Source: Brevipalpus yothersi
Lineage: Eukaryota > Arthropoda > Arachnida > Trombidiformes > Tenuipalpidae
DNA: 64,000 nt
Reading direction: 5' to 3'
Assembly: GCA_003956705.1 (NCBI GenBank)
Contig: QZCP01000101.1
Coordinates: 1-64,000 of the forward strand
The translations under genes were made by a program, and so were the position numbers. Positions 61,405 to 64,000 of the stretch are shown piece after piece. Numbering within the stretch: position 1 is the stretch's first letter; each line of letters opens with the position of its first letter. The notes beneath the pieces are model-generated. The model saw only the letters and a program-made list of their open reading frames with translations. It did not search any database and was not told the origin of the DNA.

Positions 61405-61717
61405 GATGAAAATTGATTGTAATTGAGAGGAAAAAAGACTGTTGATTCAATAAGAAGCTGGTATAACAGTCTCAAATGTCTGTAAAAATCTTTTCCTCTC
61501 TTTCTTTTTTTCGTTCCACAATCAGATGTGTATCACGAGTTGCAAGAAGTGTGTGTATGTAGCTTAATTAATGGCAATAAACGAGAACACAAAATGACCG
61601 TGAAACAGCGTGTGTATGAGATATATATATGTGTTTGTGTGTGCACAATTAAATTGAGGTAACAATTGAAAGAATCTATCAAATAATATTGAATGATATC
61701 AGAATATATATACACAA

Positions 61718-61776
61718 CACACAATAATACAACAAGAATTCATGCGCAAGTTTTTATCATCAAAAAACTTTTCGTA
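61718..61776 (+). repeat. Flanking direct repeat, right copy (probable target-site duplication)
   Basis: Partner of 59043-59104 (shared CACACAATAATA, GAATTCATGCGCAAGTTTTT and CTTTTC blocks). Confidence 0.85.
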
Positions 61777-63178
61777 TTCTTGATGCGAATCGAAGTGATA
61801 ATTTAGTATGAATGAAATTTTGGGGCAAAAAATTCCTGTTTCATCATCAGATTGACAAAATTTTATGGTCAATAAAAATGAAAGCAGGTGATTTGAATAT
61901 GTACACAATATGTGTATATAAGTGCTTAATGGATTTGATGCAACGCCAATCAAGCATTCAGGAAATGCATTTTCGATTGAGATAACCTAAGTTTGACGTT
62001 TCAAGTATCAATCAACCAACGAAAAAAATCATCAACTTCTTCATCTGTATTCCATTTCCACTTGGAATAGAGAGAAAAGTGTAAAGTATCTAGTGCATTT
62101 GATCTGATTGAGAGTGAAATATTCTTTTTTCCATGTTCAACTGATAGCTGTATGTACCGAATGAACGTGTAGTATGTAGCTCATCTTATGGATATCAATT
62201 CAAGAAACGTTGACTTCAGGATGAGAGAGAGAGAGAGAGAGAGCGAAAGAAGAATCTCTTCTCAAAGATTACCTTCTGATCATTAGTAACCATACCAGAA
62301 CGGTGACTGTTTTGGTAAGATTCCAGAGCAGCTTACAGATCAGATCGCAGGAAAGGATCAAACTTGAAGTCATTTCGCCCCTTCCTTATCCCATCCAGAA
62401 GCTTCCTGGCCACTTTTTTTCCAAATAGTTATCAATCGAAAGTTTGGCAACATAACAGGAAATCTTTTTCGTTCTCTCATGAAAAATTAGGAGATGAAGA
62501 AATTTTCAGCCATTTCTTCCAACTTCTCATCCGTTCTCACCCTTCATGGATCCCAGATCCTAATTTTTTTTCCTCTTCCTCTCTCCATCTTTCCCATCTG
62601 CCGCCGCTGCACTATTGAATCGAAATAGTGGATTAATAAATAATGACCAAGGTCTCTATCTCTCTAACTTATTTCAAGGAATCTTTCTGTTTTTCTCTCA
62701 CGAATAACCGTTAAACTATACAAATAGAGTGGGAAGATCTATTGTGATAAAATATTCTGTAGAAAAATTTTTTCTCCACCACTTACACAGCTCACCTAAT
62801 CGTCTTATGGTTGCATGAAAAATTTCGATTCAGATGTACATGTAGATGATGAGAAACAGTTCCTTCACTCAATAGTCTGTATATACATCACCACCAGAAC
62901 ATATATTCATTCATTCACCACTTTTTTTTTCGCTCTCAAACCTGGTTCTTAGCCTGGGGGCGAGACTCGCAGATCAACTCTCCGCTCGGTGCGCGGCCAC
63001 AAGTGAACACAACAGTAAAGTTTCATGTTGTAAAGTGTATCTATCAAAAGTAAGATGTCAGTTGAAGAAATGGACGGACGTTTGTGTTTTGGTTTGAAAA
63101 ATATTATCACCATTCCATCATAATGATTGTGATTTGATAGTGTTGTTCAGGTGTTCTAGTACAAATCGTTTTCCCAAT
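61777..63178. other. Upstream region of the two-pass membrane protein gene
   Basis: AT-rich sequence with a short GA run at 62223-62242 and no coding exon apart from a probable 5' UTR exon near 62941-63050. Confidence 0.5.
62941..63060 (+). promoter_or_regulatory. GC-rich start region and probable noncoding first exon
   Basis: Bases about 62955-63000 are strikingly GC- and CpG-rich (GGGGGCGAGACTCG, CGCTCGGTGCGCGGCC) in an AT-rich setting. An AAA|GTAAGA donor near 63050 and a TTGTTCAG acceptor near 63150 suggest a 5' UTR exon spliced to the coding exon at 63151. Inference from composition and splice signals. Confidence 0.45.
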
Positions 63179-63592
63179 ATGTTCGAGCCCACATATGAAC
63201 CATCCCATATTCATCAACATGTGTACAACGATCCGTTGACTTCTTATCTGCCCATGGATCCGTTCAGTTTATATAATCAGCGAACACCAAGAAGATACTT
63301 TTCTTTGGGCTGTATCAGTTGTACAATTGCTGGGTTTGTCTTTGTCATCGGTTTGGTTTTAATGGTTTGGGGATCTTCTCCTCATGAGCCTGATGCAATA
63401 TGGATTACTGGAATAGTGTTTCTTTTTCTGGGAGGCTTCCTGTTCTTCCTTGGAATTAATTCGATTGGAATTTATCTCTCCAGAGAGGATCGTCGAAAGC
63501 GTGAACTGGAACGGGCCAGAACAAGACATTATGCTGCGAGTATATCTTCAGCTCGCAGTATTCGATCGAGTGACATATATCTTATCGAGTGA
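63179..63592 (+). CDS. Small two-pass membrane protein, unknown (137 aa)
   Basis: Starts MFEPTYEPSHIHQHVYND, the first ATG after a probable splice acceptor. Two hydrophobic segments are clear: about 44-65 (GCISCTIAGFVFVIGLVLMVW) and about 73-98 (AIWITGIVFLFLGGFLFFLG). They are joined by a short acidic loop and followed by a strongly basic tail (REDRRKRELERARTRH), so both ends probably face the cytosol. The Tyr/Pro-rich N-terminus could carry sorting or WW/SH2-binding motifs. It resembles small TMEM proteins in layout, but I cannot assign a family. The frame ends in TGA at 63590-63592; a downstream splice variant beyond the window is possible. Confidence 0.72.
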   Translation: MFEPTYEPSHIHQHVYNDPLTSYLPMDPFSLYNQRTPRRYFSLGCISCTIAGFVFVIGLVLMVWGSSPHEPDAIWITGIVFLFLGGFLFFLGINSIGIYLSREDRRKRELERARTRHYAASISSARSIRSSDIYLIE

Positions 63593-64000
63593 TCATTGCC
63601 ATTTAATTTCATTACGAATCACTCTACCATCATCATATCAATTATTCAAGGTGTTGACGGAAGTGATGAATATGTTCAGCTGAACTCTTTAGAAGACAGC
63701 TCGATGATTGCGGGTGTTATCCAGTGTTTAACAGATTCTTGGAATTCATTTGTAATTAAGATATTCACGCTTAGGCTCGGTTTAAGCTTGAGTAAACTTT
63801 GTTCGTCTGACTCCATCGTCGATCGATATGGGCATATTCTAAATGACCAGATACAATCTATTTTCACACAGAGTTCAGGAAAAATTTATTCAAAAATATA
63901 TATAAACATTTGTTATCCATTCAATCAGTGTATAAAGCATCATCGTGTAAATATAATATGATCATTGAATAGATGTTGATGAATAAATTTGTGATATCGT
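63593..64000. other. 3' flank to the end of the window
   Basis: Probably the 3' UTR of the two-pass membrane protein gene; ATAAA-type signals occur near 63980. Open frames on both strands are unsupported. The window ends here. Confidence 0.45.

Larger units (their letters stand above)
59105..61717. mobile_element. Inserted, inverted and circularly permuted duplicate of the TFIP11/GRB2 locus
   Basis: Order on the plus strand: about 59106-59135, homologous to the complement of 47510-47549; about 59147-61312, homologous to the complement of 45825-43457 (TFIP11 and its flanks); then about 61305-61690, homologous to the complement of about 48035-47640 (GRB2 exon 1, its donor and 5' leader). A simple inverted copy would place the GRB2 part first. 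The junction near 61305-61315 shares the short sequence AATTAYATG with both parents. Segment 45830-47510 and TFIP11 intron 1 are absent. It is not a known transposon; the label describes an inserted block flanked by direct repeats. Confidence 0.85.

Noticed and set aside
1..64000. CRISPR arrays, tRNA or rRNA genes, transposase or reverse transcriptase genes
   Set aside because: Repeats are microsatellites or the few duplications listed; no cloverleaf, rRNA-like stretch or mobile-element protein motif was noticed. A tRNA or repeat-masking search was not possible here.

Overview
The window is nuclear DNA of an animal, most likely an arthropod and possibly an acariform mite. It is AT-rich and its genes are split by GT-AG introns, many only 50-120 bp. 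The genes are metazoan (GRB2, forkhead factors, sarcalumenin, PEX16, a WW-PH-RhoGAP protein). Long (GA)n/(CT)n microsatellites fill the noncoding DNA. The taxon is inferred from style; nothing here names a species. I rebuilt gene models by hand from splice sites and reading phase. Every multi-exon CDS model closes in phase.

Layout. 0.8-6.8 kb: a sarcalumenin-like GTPase (+). 7.8-9.1 kb: PEX16 (+). 10.4-11.4 kb: a small secreted protein that looks like an isolated lipase-type PLAT domain (+). 13.1-15.3 kb: an intronless FoxC-like forkhead gene (+), followed by 8 kb of microsatellite-rich noncoding DNA and a second, divergent forkhead gene (-, 23.3-25.3 kb). 28.3-29.7 kb: GDP-mannose 4,6-dehydratase (-). 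30.6-41.4 kb: an 11-exon WW-PH-RhoGAP gene with long introns (-). 42.2-42.7 kb: a small secreted coiled-coil protein (-). 43.6-45.8 kb: TFIP11, a splicing G-patch protein (-), head to head with GRB2/drk (+, 47.9-49.0 kb). GRB2 is tail to tail with tubulin cofactor D (-, 49.2-55.1 kb). Then come DNAJC25 (+), the mitochondrial rRNA methyltransferase MRM2 (-), an inserted duplicate block (59.1-61.7 kb), and a small two-pass membrane protein (+, 63.2-63.6 kb).

The most striking structure is the block at 59.1-61.7 kb. It is an inverted, rearranged copy of the TFIP11/GRB2 head-to-head locus 12-15 kb away. It holds almost all of TFIP11, broken by one nonsense codon, and GRB2 exon 1 with its 5' flank. 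The parts are in circularly permuted order and are flanked by direct repeats of about 60 bp. This is what reinsertion of an excised circle, or a template-switching event, would leave. The permutation turns the divergent pair into a convergent one, so the copied GRB2 start region now faces the TFIP11 pseudogene in antisense.

Other points: two linked forkhead genes that may be a remnant of the bilaterian FoxC/F/L1/Q1 cluster; thrombospondin-3-like acidic loops in the sarcalumenin homologue; a diverged 200-bp repeat pair with an open reading frame in one copy; and a 54-bp perfect inverted repeat enclosing 168-bp tandem repeats between TFIP11 and GRB2. I saw no transposase, reverse transcriptase, tRNA, rRNA or CRISPR. 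Most genes are housekeeping or signalling genes with no operon-like functional grouping.
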